Counted from the first letter of the stretch, positions 20,087 to 28,466 are shown. The stretch: 43,784 nt of DNA from an uncultured Collinsella sp. (GCA_902461085.1 CABPWH010000009.1:1-43784), one strand, 5' to 3'. The notes: generated by a model not told the origin, from the letters alone. Numbers and translations are program-made.

Positions 20087-20110
20087 TCTTGTGGCATCCT
20101 CGATATCTAA

Positions 20111-20152
20111 AAGGAAAACCCCACAGCCCATGCGAGCTGCGGGGTTTTCCTT
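20111..20152 (-). terminator. terminator of the minus-strand kinase gene
   Basis: A 17-bp nearly perfect stem (AAGGAAAACCCC.. paired with ..CGGGGTTTTCCTT, one mismatch). Read on the minus strand it ends in TTTTCCTTTTAG. It separates two convergent transcription units. Confidence 0.8.
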
Positions 20153-20184
20153 GTGCCTCCGATGCGAAATAAATCGCTCAGATA

Positions 20185-20949
20185 TTACTGATAATCGACG
20201 ACGTCGATCCAGTTCTTCAGGAACTCATCGTTCACGTTGCGCTTACGAGCGAGCTCGGAAGCGGCGACGATGCTCGTCCACTGACGCACGACCTGCATGG
20301 GCATGTCGGCGCGGTCGCAGTAGAGCTCCAGGTAGGCCTCAGCCTGATCCTTGCTGTTGAGGGCAAAGAGCAGGTAGGTGGTGGCAACGTCGGCAGCAGG
20401 GGAGCCCTGGGTGGCGTGTGCCCAGTCGCACACATAGAGCTGGCCGTCGTCGCCGACGATGACGTTGGAGGGGTTGAAGTCGCCGTGGCAGACCTTGAAC
20501 TCCTTGGTCATGCCGTCCAGACGCTCCTGAAGGTTGTAGCGCGTGGTGGCATTGAGCTGATCAAGGCTGTCGATCATGCGGGCGTACTTGTCGCGCTGAC
20601 GGTTGAGCAGCGGGGAGGTGTAGCCGTGGATCTCGATCTGGAGGTCGACGAACATCTCGAGGTACTCACCAAAGCGCTGGGGCTCGGCAGTCATCTTCTC
20701 GGCAAGGGTGGTGCCCGGAACCTTCTCGGTCACGAGCGCCCAGCCATTGGCGTTCTCGAGCTGGGAAACCTCGAGCGCCTTGGGGCTGCGGATGCCGCAC
20801 TCATTGATGCGGGCAAGATTCAAAGCCTCGTTGAACACGTCGGAGACAGGCTTGGTCTCGTTAAAGACCTTGACAATCTTGTCGCCCAGGTCGTAAACGA
20901 CCTTGTTGCCACGGCGGACGAGCTCGGTCTTGGAATCGGGTAGCAGCAT
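20185..20949 (-). CDS. aminoglycoside-phosphotransferase-fold kinase
   Basis: A 254-residue protein with the small-molecule kinase fold shared by aminoglycoside phosphotransferases and choline/fructosamine kinases. Seen directly are an N-terminal lobe with a lysine in DKIVKVFNE, the Brenner catalytic loop VCHGDFNPSNVIV (Asp as base) and the metal-binding VCDWAHAT. The natural substrate cannot be told. Resistance should not be assumed, because many such proteins in gut Actinobacteria phosphorylate sugars or choline. GAAAGGATG precedes the ATG at 20949. It lies downstream of adhE on the same strand, 88 bases away with a hairpin between, so it may be separately transcribed or reduced by the hairpin. 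Confidence 0.8.
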   Translation of the reverse strand: MLLPDSKTELVRRGNKVVYDLGDKIVKVFNETKPVSDVFNEALNLARINECGIRSPKALEVSQLENANGWALVTEKVPGTTLAEKMTAEPQRFGEYLEMFVDLQIEIHGYTSPLLNRQRDKYARMIDSLDQLNATTRYNLQERLDGMTKEFKVCHGDFNPSNVIVGDDGQLYVCDWAHATQGSPAADVATTYLLFALNSKDQAEAYLELYCDRADMPMQVVRQWTSIVAASELARKRNVNDEFLKNWIDVVDYQ

Positions 20950-20981
20950 GGTTGCATCCTTTCAACGATGCGATAGAAGCG

Positions 20982-21020
20982 ACGGCGGGGGTGTGTGAAA
21001 CACCCGTGCACCCCCGCCGT
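20982..21020 (-). terminator. hairpin between adhE and the kinase gene
   Basis: A perfect 12-bp stem (ACGGCGGGGGTG / CACCCCCGCCGT) with a 15-base loop. There is no T-run on the minus strand after it, so it could be a weak terminator or an RNA-stabilising 3' end for adhE. Confidence 0.55.
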
Positions 21021-21037
21021 TAAAAACCGTGCTAAAA

Positions 21038-23686
21038 CTAGCAGACGGCGTAGTCCTGAGGCTCGCGGCCGTAGTAGGCGTCCAGGTAGAGCTCCTTGAT
21101 CTCGCTCATGAGCGGGTAGCGCGGGTTGGCGCCGGTGCACTGGTCGTTGAATGCCTGCTCGGTCATCTCGTCGAGGGTGTCGAGGAAGTACTGCTCGTCA
21201 ACACCGTAGTCGGCGATGGTGTTCTTGACGCCGATAAAGTCCTTGAGCTCCTCGAGCTTCGTGATGAAGTTCTCGAAGACCTCCTTGTCGTCCTTGCCCT
21301 CGATACCGCAGTACTTGGCCATCTCGGCGTAGTTGTGCAGCGCGTTGGGGTAAGGATACTGGGAGAACGTGCCCATCTTGACGGGGGCCTCAGCGGCGTT
21401 GTAGCGCATGACGCGGGTCAGGATGACGGCGTTAGCGATGCCGTGGGGCAGGTGATGGAAAGCGCCGAGCTTGTGAGCCATGGAGTGGTTGAGGCCCAGG
21501 AAGGCGTTGGCGAAGGCCATACCGGCCATGCAGGAGGCGTTGTGCATCTCCTCGCGGGAGTGCGGGTCCTTGGCGCCGTTCGTGAAGCTGGAGGGCAGGT
21601 TCTCAAAGACGAGCTTGGCAGCGCGCTCGGAGAGGCCCTTGGTGTAGTCGGAAGCCATGATGGAGACGTAGGACTCGATGGCGTGGGTCATGACGTCGAT
21701 GCCGGAGGCAGCGGTCAGGCCGCGCGGGGCGGTCATGCAGTTGTCGGCGTCGACGATAGCCATGTTGGGGAGCAGCGCGTAGTCGGCGAGCGGCCACTTG
21801 ATGCCGGTCTCCTTGTCGGTGATGATGGCGAACGGCGTGCACTCGGAGCCGGTACCCGAGGAGGTCGGGACGGCGACGAAGTAGGCCTTCTTGCCCATCT
21901 CGGGGAAGGTGAAGATACGCTTGCGGATGTCCATGAAGTCCATGGCCATGTCCTCAAACTTGCACTCGGGGTGCTCGTACATCATCCACATGATCTTGCC
22001 GGCGTCCATAGCGGAGCCACCGCCGACGGCGATGATGACGTCCGGCTCAAAGAGAGCCATCTGCTTGGCGCCGCGACGTGCGCACTGCAGCGACGGATCG
22101 GGCTCGACGTCGTAGAAGCAGTCGTGGGCGATGCCCATCTCGTCGAGCTTGGCCTCGATGGCGCGGGTGTTGCCATTCTTGAAGAGGAACTGGTCGGTAA
22201 CGATGAAGGCGCGCTTCTTGCCCATGACGTTGCCCAGCTCGTCGAGGGCGACGGGCGTGGAACCCTTCTTGAAGTAGACCTTCTCGGGAGCGCGGAACCA
22301 CAGCATGTTCTCACGGCGCTCGGCCACAGTCTTAACGTTGATCAAGTGCTTCACCCCAACGTTCTCGGAGACGGAGTTGCCGCCCCAGGAGCCGCAGCCC
22401 AGGGTCAGAGACGGCTTCATGCCAAAGTTGTACAGGTCACCGATGCCGCCGTGCGAGGACGGGGTGTTGATGACGATACGGCAGGCCTTCATGACGTGCT
22501 CGAACAGGCTGATCTTCTCGGCCTGGGCGGGGTGCACGTACAGAGAGGCGGTGTGGCCCGGGCCACCGGCGAGCACCAGGTGCTCGGCCTTGTCGACGGC
22601 CTCCTGGAAGTCCTTGGCGTGGTACATGGCCAGGACCGGGGAGAGCTTCTCGTGGGAGAACTCCTCCTTGGCGGGGTCGGTTGAGGTGACCTCGGCGATC
22701 AGGATCTTGGTCTTGGCGGGAACCTCGATGCCGGCGAGCTCGGCGATCTTGGCAGCGGCCATGCCGGGGATGCGGTGATCGAGAGCGCCGTTCTTGAACA
22801 TGGCGGCACGCAGGGCCTCCATCTCGGCACCCTGCTTGACGAAGTAGCAGCCGCGCTTCTGGAACTCGGCCTTAACCTGGTCATAGATGCTGTCGATGAC
22901 AGTCACGGACTGCTCGGAAGCGCAGATCATGCCGTTGTCGAAGGTCTTGGAGTGGATGATGGAGTTGACGGCGAGCAGCACGTCGGCGGTGTCGTCGATG
23001 ACGACCGGGGTGTTACCGGCGCCAACGCCCAGGGCGGGCTTGCCCGAGGAGTAAGCGGCCTTGACCATGCCCGGGCCACCGGTGGCGAGGATGATGTCGA
23101 CGTCGCGCATGACCATGTTGGTCAGCTCGATGGAGGGGACATCGACCCAGCCGATGATGCCCTCGGGGGCGCCGGCCTTGACGGCGGCGTCAAGCACGAG
23201 CTTGGCGGCGGCGATGGTGCACTTGGCGGCAGCCGGGTGCGGGGAGATGATGATGGCGTTGCGGGTCTTCAGGCAGATCAGCGTCTTGAAGATCGCGGTG
23301 GAGGTGGGGTTGGTCGTCGGAATGACGGCGCCCACGATGCCGATGGGCTCGGCGATCTTGGTGATGCCGTAAGCCTCGTCGCGCTCCAGGACACCACAGG
23401 TCTTGGTGTTCTTGTAAGCGTTGTAGATGTACTCTGCGGCGTAGTGGTTCTTGATGACCTTGTCCTCAAGAACGCCGCGGCCGGTCTCCTCGATGGCCAT
23501 CTTCGCCAACGGGATACGAGCCTTGTTGGCGGCCATGGCGGCCTCATAGAAGATCTTGTCGACCTGCTCCTGCGTGTACGTAGCAAAAAGCGCCTGGGCC
23601 TCTCGCATCTGAGCGAGCTTAGCCTCAAGCGCCTCTACGTTGTCCACAATTGCGGGAGTAGTGTTTTCCGGTGACTTTTTCACCAT
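21038..23686 (-). CDS. adhE: bifunctional acetaldehyde-CoA / alcohol dehydrogenase
   Basis: An 882-residue fermentative enzyme that reduces acetyl-CoA to acetaldehyde and then ethanol, regenerating NAD+. The N-terminal aldehyde dehydrogenase half has the catalytic cysteine in DNGMICASEQSV (about residue 253) and the glycine-rich GGPGMVKAAYSSGKPALGVG. The C-terminal half is an iron-dependent alcohol dehydrogenase with AVGGGSAMDAGK, PTSSGTGSE, THAIESYVS and HSMAHKLGAFHHLPHG, which carry the iron ligands. AAGGAGACA precedes the ATG at 23686. Full length and intact. A TATCAT box (minus strand, 23732-23727) may be its -10. A long inverted repeat lies further upstream. Confidence 0.97.
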   Translation of the reverse strand: MVKKSPENTTPAIVDNVEALEAKLAQMREAQALFATYTQEQVDKIFYEAAMAANKARIPLAKMAIEETGRGVLEDKVIKNHYAAEYIYNAYKNTKTCGVLERDEAYGITKIAEPIGIVGAVIPTTNPTSTAIFKTLICLKTRNAIIISPHPAAAKCTIAAAKLVLDAAVKAGAPEGIIGWVDVPSIELTNMVMRDVDIILATGGPGMVKAAYSSGKPALGVGAGNTPVVIDDTADVLLAVNSIIHSKTFDNGMICASEQSVTVIDSIYDQVKAEFQKRGCYFVKQGAEMEALRAAMFKNGALDHRIPGMAAAKIAELAGIEVPAKTKILIAEVTSTDPAKEEFSHEKLSPVLAMYHAKDFQEAVDKAEHLVLAGGPGHTASLYVHPAQAEKISLFEHVMKACRIVINTPSSHGGIGDLYNFGMKPSLTLGCGSWGGNSVSENVGVKHLINVKTVAERRENMLWFRAPEKVYFKKGSTPVALDELGNVMGKKRAFIVTDQFLFKNGNTRAIEAKLDEMGIAHDCFYDVEPDPSLQCARRGAKQMALFEPDVIIAVGGGSAMDAGKIMWMMYEHPECKFEDMAMDFMDIRKRIFTFPEMGKKAYFVAVPTSSGTGSECTPFAIITDKETGIKWPLADYALLPNMAIVDADNCMTAPRGLTAASGIDVMTHAIESYVSIMASDYTKGLSERAAKLVFENLPSSFTNGAKDPHSREEMHNASCMAGMAFANAFLGLNHSMAHKLGAFHHLPHGIANAVILTRVMRYNAAEAPVKMGTFSQYPYPNALHNYAEMAKYCGIEGKDDKEVFENFITKLEELKDFIGVKNTIADYGVDEQYFLDTLDEMTEQAFNDQCTGANPRYPLMSEIKELYLDAYYGREPQDYAVC

Positions 23687-23778
23687 TTGTGTCTCCTTGC
23701 GATCGGAGATTTACCCTACGCCTTGCATGATAGCAAGAAATTATTCGGCGAACGGTAAGATTCCTCTAAAAGGCACAC

Positions 23779-23808
23779 TAAAACGCTTCAATAAACTGAA
23801 GCGTTTTA
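23779..23808 (-). promoter_or_regulatory. perfect inverted repeat upstream of adhE
   Basis: A 12-bp perfect dyad (TAAAACGCTTCA, 6-base spacer, TGAAGCGTTTTA) about 93 bases before the adhE start and about 47 bases before its likely -10. It has no run of T suited to an intrinsic terminator on the minus strand, so an operator for a dimeric regulator is the better guess. It does not match the Rex consensus. Confidence 0.45.
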
Positions 23809-23907
23809 ACCATTTAGCTAAAAAGCCGAACGTTTTATCCCGGCGAATTCCTAGTTTCCCCATGGCTATGGTGTGGAGTTTGTTCATTGTTTGTTTATTA
23901 GGTCTTA

Positions 23908-23934
23908 GGAAATTAATGCACATCGATTAATTCC
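23908..23934. repeat. AT-rich inverted repeat
   Basis: GGAAATTAAT, 8 bases, ATTAATTCC: an almost perfect dyad in the AT-rich spacer between the divergent adhE and surface-protein genes. Its role is unknown; it could be an operator for either gene. The rest of 23687-24130 holds no supported gene. Confidence 0.4.
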
Positions 23935-23992
23935 GGCTGGTCGTTACACATATTATGGATCGTTTCTATTTCATGGCAATAAACGCGTTCTC

Positions 23993-24038
23993 TTGTCAGA
24001 CAAAACACTGGTAATAAACTAAACCCCATGTGTCAGAC
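23993..24038 (+). promoter_or_regulatory. surface-protein promoter with two TGTCAGAC elements
   Basis: TTGTCA (23993-23998), 16 bases, TAAACT (24015-24020) forms a promoter candidate. The -35 lies inside the palindrome TTGTCAGACAA (23993-24003). A second TGTCAGAC (24031-24038) sits where transcription should start. The two copies are 37 bases apart and flank the promoter, as repressor operators often do. Confidence 0.45.
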
Positions 24039-24130
24039 GGCACATTCAGTAAGAGTGAAATATATGCCTTTCCCTCTGGGCATTTTGTCGCCCTTACCGG
24101 TTCATGTCAGGTAAGTGGAAAGGTCGGTTT

Positions 24131-27035
24131 GTGAGATTGCCACGCTGCAGGCGAGCTCTTGTTTGGCTCGTCTCCTTTTTGTTCGTGTTTAATACGATCC
24201 CTACGGGCGTATTTGCTGATGTAATAGTGAATGCTGACCCTCAGCAAAACACGACTTCGGAGAATCTGTCTAATGAATCTACTGATAGTGCCTCTGTGTC
24301 GGGGGGGGGGTTCGGTCGAGGCTTCGTCTAACGACAATTCGGTTTTAAGTGATGATCAAAAACCTGAATCTGATGTCTCGGATAAGCAGTCAAACGATGT
24401 GAATGTGAATGAAACATCTGATGAATCGAATTCTGATGCAGCAGAATCTGGTGTTTATCAAGTCAATGATCAATCAACATTTGAGGAGGCGCTGAATAAA
24501 ATCTCCTCTGATAATTTATCGGAGATCAGACTTGTCCTAAAAGGCGGCTCGTCTTTTGTGGTGCCGACCCAAGAAGATTACGTTTCGAATTTCGGCGTTG
24601 CTAACAAGAAGATTACCGTGACGAGTGACGGTGATAATCACGCAACCTTGCGCTTCTCCAGCCGTGCCATGCTTTCCGGACCTTGTACTTTTGACAACGT
24701 CGAAGTTGTTGGTCTAGATAAATTCTATTGCAATGGTTTCGATACTGTGTTCACTCGTAACTGCGATCTCAAGCTCTCTAGAACACTTTATGGCGGCGGC
24801 TATAAGTCGACTGTCGACCACACACATGTGGTGATAGCCGCGTCTGGGTATATCAATCCTGGTAGTGGCGCTGGCCTTCATGACGTCATTGGTGGTTCAT
24901 ATCAAGGGTCCGTCGAGCATGACACCTATCTTGAGATCAGCGGTAACCTTAGCATGGCTAGCGGTAATCACGTTAATCCCGGTTGCATGCGCGGCGATGG
25001 CTCGAGCGGCGATGGAAACGGCTCTCCTGCTGTTTATGTAGGTGGTAACGCCACGCTTGTTTACGACAATGCCAACTCCGAAGTTTCTCCTGCTATCGAA
25101 GGCACTTACGGTTGCGAGATGCGCGGCAACGTGACGCTTGATGTTCGCTCGGGTCGGGTAAATGAAATTTGCGGTCATTTTGGTGACCCTGCGCCTATTA
25201 AAGGCAACATTCATATTATTGCGGGCAGCAGTACTTATGAAAACACCGACAAAACGCTTCGTCTTAATGGTAATTGGTCAATAACTGGCGCAGGACAGAT
25301 GATCCCGGATGGAGTTTATGAGGTCGATGGCGATGTCGTTATCGATGCTTACGAGAATGTTTGGGGCTGGGATAAGGGTGGATCGATACCCAATGATGTC
25401 CCATATATTGAAGGTTCGAAGAAAGCGAACGTTGGTGGATCTATTTCCGTTAATGTCCACGGCTCCCATGTTGGCTCTATTTATGGAGCAGAGTGGAGTG
25501 CTGTAAACGGTGATATCGCCGTGAACGCTTCTGGTGTTGAGCTGAGGGATGAAGCGGGCGATTCTCATGGGTATGTTTTCTGCGAGAACGACCTGACCAA
25601 TTCGTCGGATGAGGGATCGAGCGTAAAGGCTGGAGGAAAGCTATCTATCAGTCTGAATAGCGGCAGTGTTGGCTACGTTTCGTTGACTTCGAACAAGAAT
25701 GTATCGATTTCTGACGGTTCCTTCATTAATATTACTGGACGACCGGAAATAGCTACGGGCGTTACGGGTGTGTACTATGGGCTTCCCAAGGGGTCTTCTT
25801 CTCCCACAATCAATATTGCAGGGACTGTGGCTGAGATTCCTTATATTAAGTACGCATCTGCTTTGAATGTTACTGATAAATCTGAAATTACGGCCGGTAC
25901 GATTTCTTCTGTAAATAAGATCGCTATTACTGGTCAATCGAATACAAATGTAACGACCAAATTTGGCTGCAACAATGCTTCTAGCTATGAATTAATTGAA
26001 GACAATGGCCTTCGGGTAGATGAGGGCAGCGTTTTGACGACAGCTGGCTCTCAAGCCTACGTATATGGTTATGCCGATATCAATGGTACTTGGGAGCAAC
26101 AATACAATACTGCGAAAAACTATAACGATATTTTCGTTAAGGGAACCACCTCTATTGGCAGTAAGGGCATTCTCATCGATCACGGTTCAAGTAATTTGAA
26201 AGGTGCCGTTATTAATAAGGGCACACTTGCCTTAATGGCACCCGCATTATTCCAAGGAAATTACCGTGGCGATGACGCTGAAATTAGACTGCCAGCTGTC
26301 ACTAATAACTATGATGGCACGGATGATGGCGGTGACATTCCCCTTATTGTAAAAGGGGAATCGTCAGGGAAGACTACTGTTAATACGGTGGATCCGAACA
26401 ATTGGCAGAATTTGAAACTGCCGTCACTCGGAGATAACTACGTACTCTCCAAAGCTAGTGGTGATGCACCTAAGCAAAGCACTTTTATTCTTGGCAACGA
26501 GGATGCGGTTGGCGAGGGCTATTACCTTAAGCGCGTCAGGGATGCCGACGGTACTGATGATTTTCACATGTGGCAGGTCGCAGCAAAGTTATCGCTGACT
26601 TTTGATGATAATGGCGCAGGCGATTCTGCTTATCCTCAAAAGTTTTTGCAAGATAAGACTGCAGATAAGGACAGTTACACCTTCGCGCTGCCCAAGACCG
26701 CCCCGACCCGCAAGGGCTGGGCGTTCGCCGGCTGGAACACCGAGAGGGACGGGTCGGGCGATCAGTTCACCGACAAGACCGAGGTCTCCAAGTCCACGAC
26801 CGTCTACGCCCAGTGGAAGTGGGTGCCCCGCGACGTCACCGTGACCTTCGACGAGAACGGCGGCGACACCAAGGCCGACCCCGCCTCCCAGACCAAGACC
26901 ACCGAGCCGGGTTCTCTGGCTTCGACAGGGGAGAGACTGCTGCCGGTTCTTCCGCTGGCAGTTGTCGGATCAGCTTTGACTTCTTTAGGTTTGCTGCTCG
27001 AATACAACCGCAAGAAGAGGCGGAACGATAAATAA
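24131..27035 (+). CDS. LASTG-anchored beta-helix-like surface protein, frame closed at G10 (possibly phase-variable)
   Basis: A large secreted wall protein read in two frames. Frame one starts at GTG 24131, with GGAAAGG 7 bases upstream (ATG 24104 is an alternative), and gives a signal peptide (LVWLVSFLFVFNTIPTGVFA). It runs into ten G at 24301-24310 and stops at 24331 after 66 residues. Frame two (open 24231-27035) carries the rest. Removing one G joins them into 967 residues. The body is Gly/Ser/Asn/Asp-rich with recurring strand-turn units (GGSISVNVHGSHVGSIYG; GKLSISLNSGSVGYVS), suggesting a right-handed beta-helix adhesin. Near the end is one Listeria-Bacteroides repeat (GWAFAGWNTERDGSG) and the start of a second. 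Then come LASTG, a hydrophobic segment and a basic tail, a sorting signal of the LAxTG kind used by class E sortases. Base composition is much lower in GC than its neighbours except for about 26,680-26,920. Ligand and function are unknown. Confidence 0.75.
24301..24310 (+). repeat. homopolymeric G10 tract in the surface-protein gene
   Basis: Ten consecutive G lie about 57 codons after the start and just beyond the signal peptide. With G10 the frame hits a stop at 24329-24331. With 9 or 12 G it enters the long downstream frame. This is the layout of contingency loci that switch by slipped-strand mispairing. A homopolymer sequencing error is the alternative. Confidence 0.9.
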
Positions 27036-27062
27036 ATAATGGCCGCCATGGCTTGGTGAACT

Positions 27063-27103
27063 GCCTCCCATTTCTTGGACATGAGAAATGGGAGGCTTTC
27101 TTT
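27063..27103 (+). terminator. hairpin at the IS left end, overlapping the orfA ribosome binding site
   Basis: A perfect 13-bp stem (GCCTCCCATTTCT / AGAAATGGGAGGC, 27063-27096) with an 8-base loop, followed by TTTCTTT. It starts inside the terminal repeat. It can terminate read-through from the surface-protein gene, and its 3' arm contains GGGAGG, the ribosome binding site of orfA (ATG 27104). Confidence 0.8.
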
Positions 27104-27323
27104 ATGCGCGTTGATTTGAGGGTGAAGCATGATGTCGAGGCCAGGAAGGCGGCCATAGGGCTCTTCGGGCTCGGGCACGGGTATAAATCTGCCGCGATTG
27201 CCCTTTCGCTTCCCGCGGAAGCCGTGAGAAGATGGCAGGAGATATACCGCGCATTCGGGAGCGAGGTGCTGCTGCGCATGGACGGAAAGCGGGGCAGATA
27301 CACATACGAGCAGAAGGCCGCCG
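27104..27323 (+). pseudogene. IS3-family transposase orfA, truncated
   Basis: About 70 residues of a helix-turn-helix OrfA: MRVDLRVKHDVEARKAAIGL, then LGHGYKSAAIALSLPAEAVR and WQEIYRAFGSEVLLRMDGKR. The coding sense is lost after TYEQKAAG, where the frame continues only as a GC-rich shadow. The usual second HTH and leucine-zipper part that joins OrfA to OrfB is missing. The 8-base direct repeat GGCCGCCG (27316-27323 and 27326-27333) marks the likely deletion joint. Confidence 0.7.
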
Positions 27324-28049
27324 GTGGCCGCCGAGATCTTCTCGCGCACCGCCAACGGCTGCGGGCACCGGCAGATAGCGATGTGCCTCAGGGCGGAAGA
27401 GGGGGCCGTGAAAGCCGACAAGACCGTGCTCAAGATGATGCGCGAGATGGGGATTCGCTGCGGGATCAGACGCGAGACGGCCTACCACAGGTACAACTCG
27501 TGCAGGGGCGTCGTCGGCAGGACGTTCGAGAACGTGATCGCGAGGGATTTCGACGCCGGGGCCCCGTGGCAGAAGCTGGGGACGGACGTCACCGAGTTCA
27601 AGGTGGCTGGCGGCAAGGCCTACTGGGCCCCGACGCTGGACTTCTGCACCAAGGAGATCGTGGCGAGCGACATATCGACCACGCCCGACATGGGCCAGCA
27701 GGTGAGGATGCTCGACGGGCTGCTGTCCAAGATCCCCGAGGGCGCCGCCCCGACCATGCACTCGGACCGGGGCTGGCAGTACCAGCACGCCTCGTACACA
27801 TCCAGGCTAGAGGCCGCCGGCATCGTCCAGAGCATGTCCAGGAAGGCGAACTGCATCGACAATGCCGCCACCGAGCAGCTCTTCGGCCACGTCAAGGACG
27901 AGTTCTACAGGGGCCGCGAGTGGAGGACGTTCGAGGATTTCAAACGCGACCTGGAGGAATACATGGTCCACTGGAACACGAGCCGGAGGCAGGTAAGATT
28001 GAAGGGCCTGACCCCGGAGGAGTACCGGAATCAGGCCCTCGCGGCCTAG
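27324..28049 (+). pseudogene. IS3-family transposase orfB (DDE catalytic domain), 5'-truncated
   Basis: A 241-residue open frame holding most of OrfB. It begins in the HTH_21-like region (IFSRTANGCGHRQIAMCLRA) and contains the full rve/DDE domain: first Asp in LGTDVTEFK, second in MHSDRGWQYQ, Glu in NAATEQLFGHVKDEFY, then the terminal HWNTSRRQ..LKGLTPEEY. The catalytic triad is intact, but OrfB in related elements is usually 270-290 residues, so the N-terminus is missing. GTG 27324 is simply the first start codon in frame and has no good ribosome binding site. Autonomous transposition is unlikely without the OrfA-OrfB fusion. Confidence 0.8.
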
Positions 28050-28123
28050 TCGCTATTTAGGGCGTCCAAGATTTGGGACGTAGTTCATTTTCACTCTGGT
28101 TTTGCATTCCTGGATAGATAGAA

Positions 28124-28157
28124 AAGAAACCGCCTTCTCAAAAGAAAGCGGTTTCTT
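28124..28157 (-). terminator. rpmB terminator (minus strand)
   Basis: A perfect 10-bp stem (AAGAAACCGC / GCGGTTTCTT). Read on the minus strand the 3' arm runs into TTCTTTTCTATC, a T-rich tail. It lies between the IS right end and rpmB. Confidence 0.75.
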
Positions 28158-28223
28158 ATAGTTCTATATGAACGCGAGGTCTTTGACCCGGAGAGTCCGA
28201 GGTACTTGTTGGTAAGACCTAAT

Positions 28224-28412
28224 TTAGGAGCGCGCAACCTTGCCGGACTTTAGGCAGGTGGAGCAAACGTTCATCTTGCGACGGTGACCATCGACGACGA
28301 CGTAGACGCGCTGGATGTTGGGGCGGAACTTACGGTTGGTGACGCGGTGAGAGTGGCTGATGGAGCGACCGGCAACGGGGTGCTTACCGCAAACTTCGCA
28401 AACTTTGGACAT
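28224..28412 (-). CDS. rpmB: 50S ribosomal protein L28
   Basis: A 62-residue large-subunit protein. It has the typical start MSKVCEVCGKHPVAGRSISH and the basic centre RVTNRKFRPNIQRV. The two cysteine pairs (CEVC and CSTC) make it the zinc-binding form. The ATG at 28412 follows GGAGGG at 7 bases; the longer upstream reading is not needed. It is a stand-alone gene between the accessory patch and the pyr operon, with its own promoter and terminator. Confidence 0.97.
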   Translation of the reverse strand: MSKVCEVCGKHPVAGRSISHSHRVTNRKFRPNIQRVYVVVDGHRRKMNVCSTCLKSGKVARS

Positions 28413-28466
28413 AACTGACCCTCCTTGGGCGACAAACGAACATGTCGCGTTAACAAACAAGCCTGA

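Larger units (their letters stand above)
27057..28087 (+). mobile_element. internally deleted IS3-family insertion sequence
   Basis: A 1031-bp element bounded by imperfect terminal inverted repeats of 24 bp (27057-27080 and 28064-28087, 20 of 24 matching). It starts TGAACT and ends AGTTCA, as IS3-family ends do. Inside are a short orfA remnant and most of an orfB DDE transposase. Full members are about 1.2-1.5 kb, so several hundred bases seem to be missing in the middle. No matching target duplication is visible (TGG on the left, TTT on the right). It sits directly after the surface-protein gene. Confidence 0.85.

Noticed and set aside
20185..20949. Calling the APH-fold kinase an aminoglycoside resistance gene
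   Set aside because: Only the general kinase motifs are visible; nothing identifies an antibiotic substrate and it lies in a core-like context.
24061..24066. TATATG as the -10 of the surface-protein gene
   Set aside because: No acceptable -35 lies 16-18 bases upstream; TTGTCA-16-TAAACT fits better.
27104..28060. A long transposase-like protein in the orfA frame through to 28060
   Set aside because: After about 70 residues this frame is a shadow of orfB; the catalytic DDE residues are only in the orfB frame.
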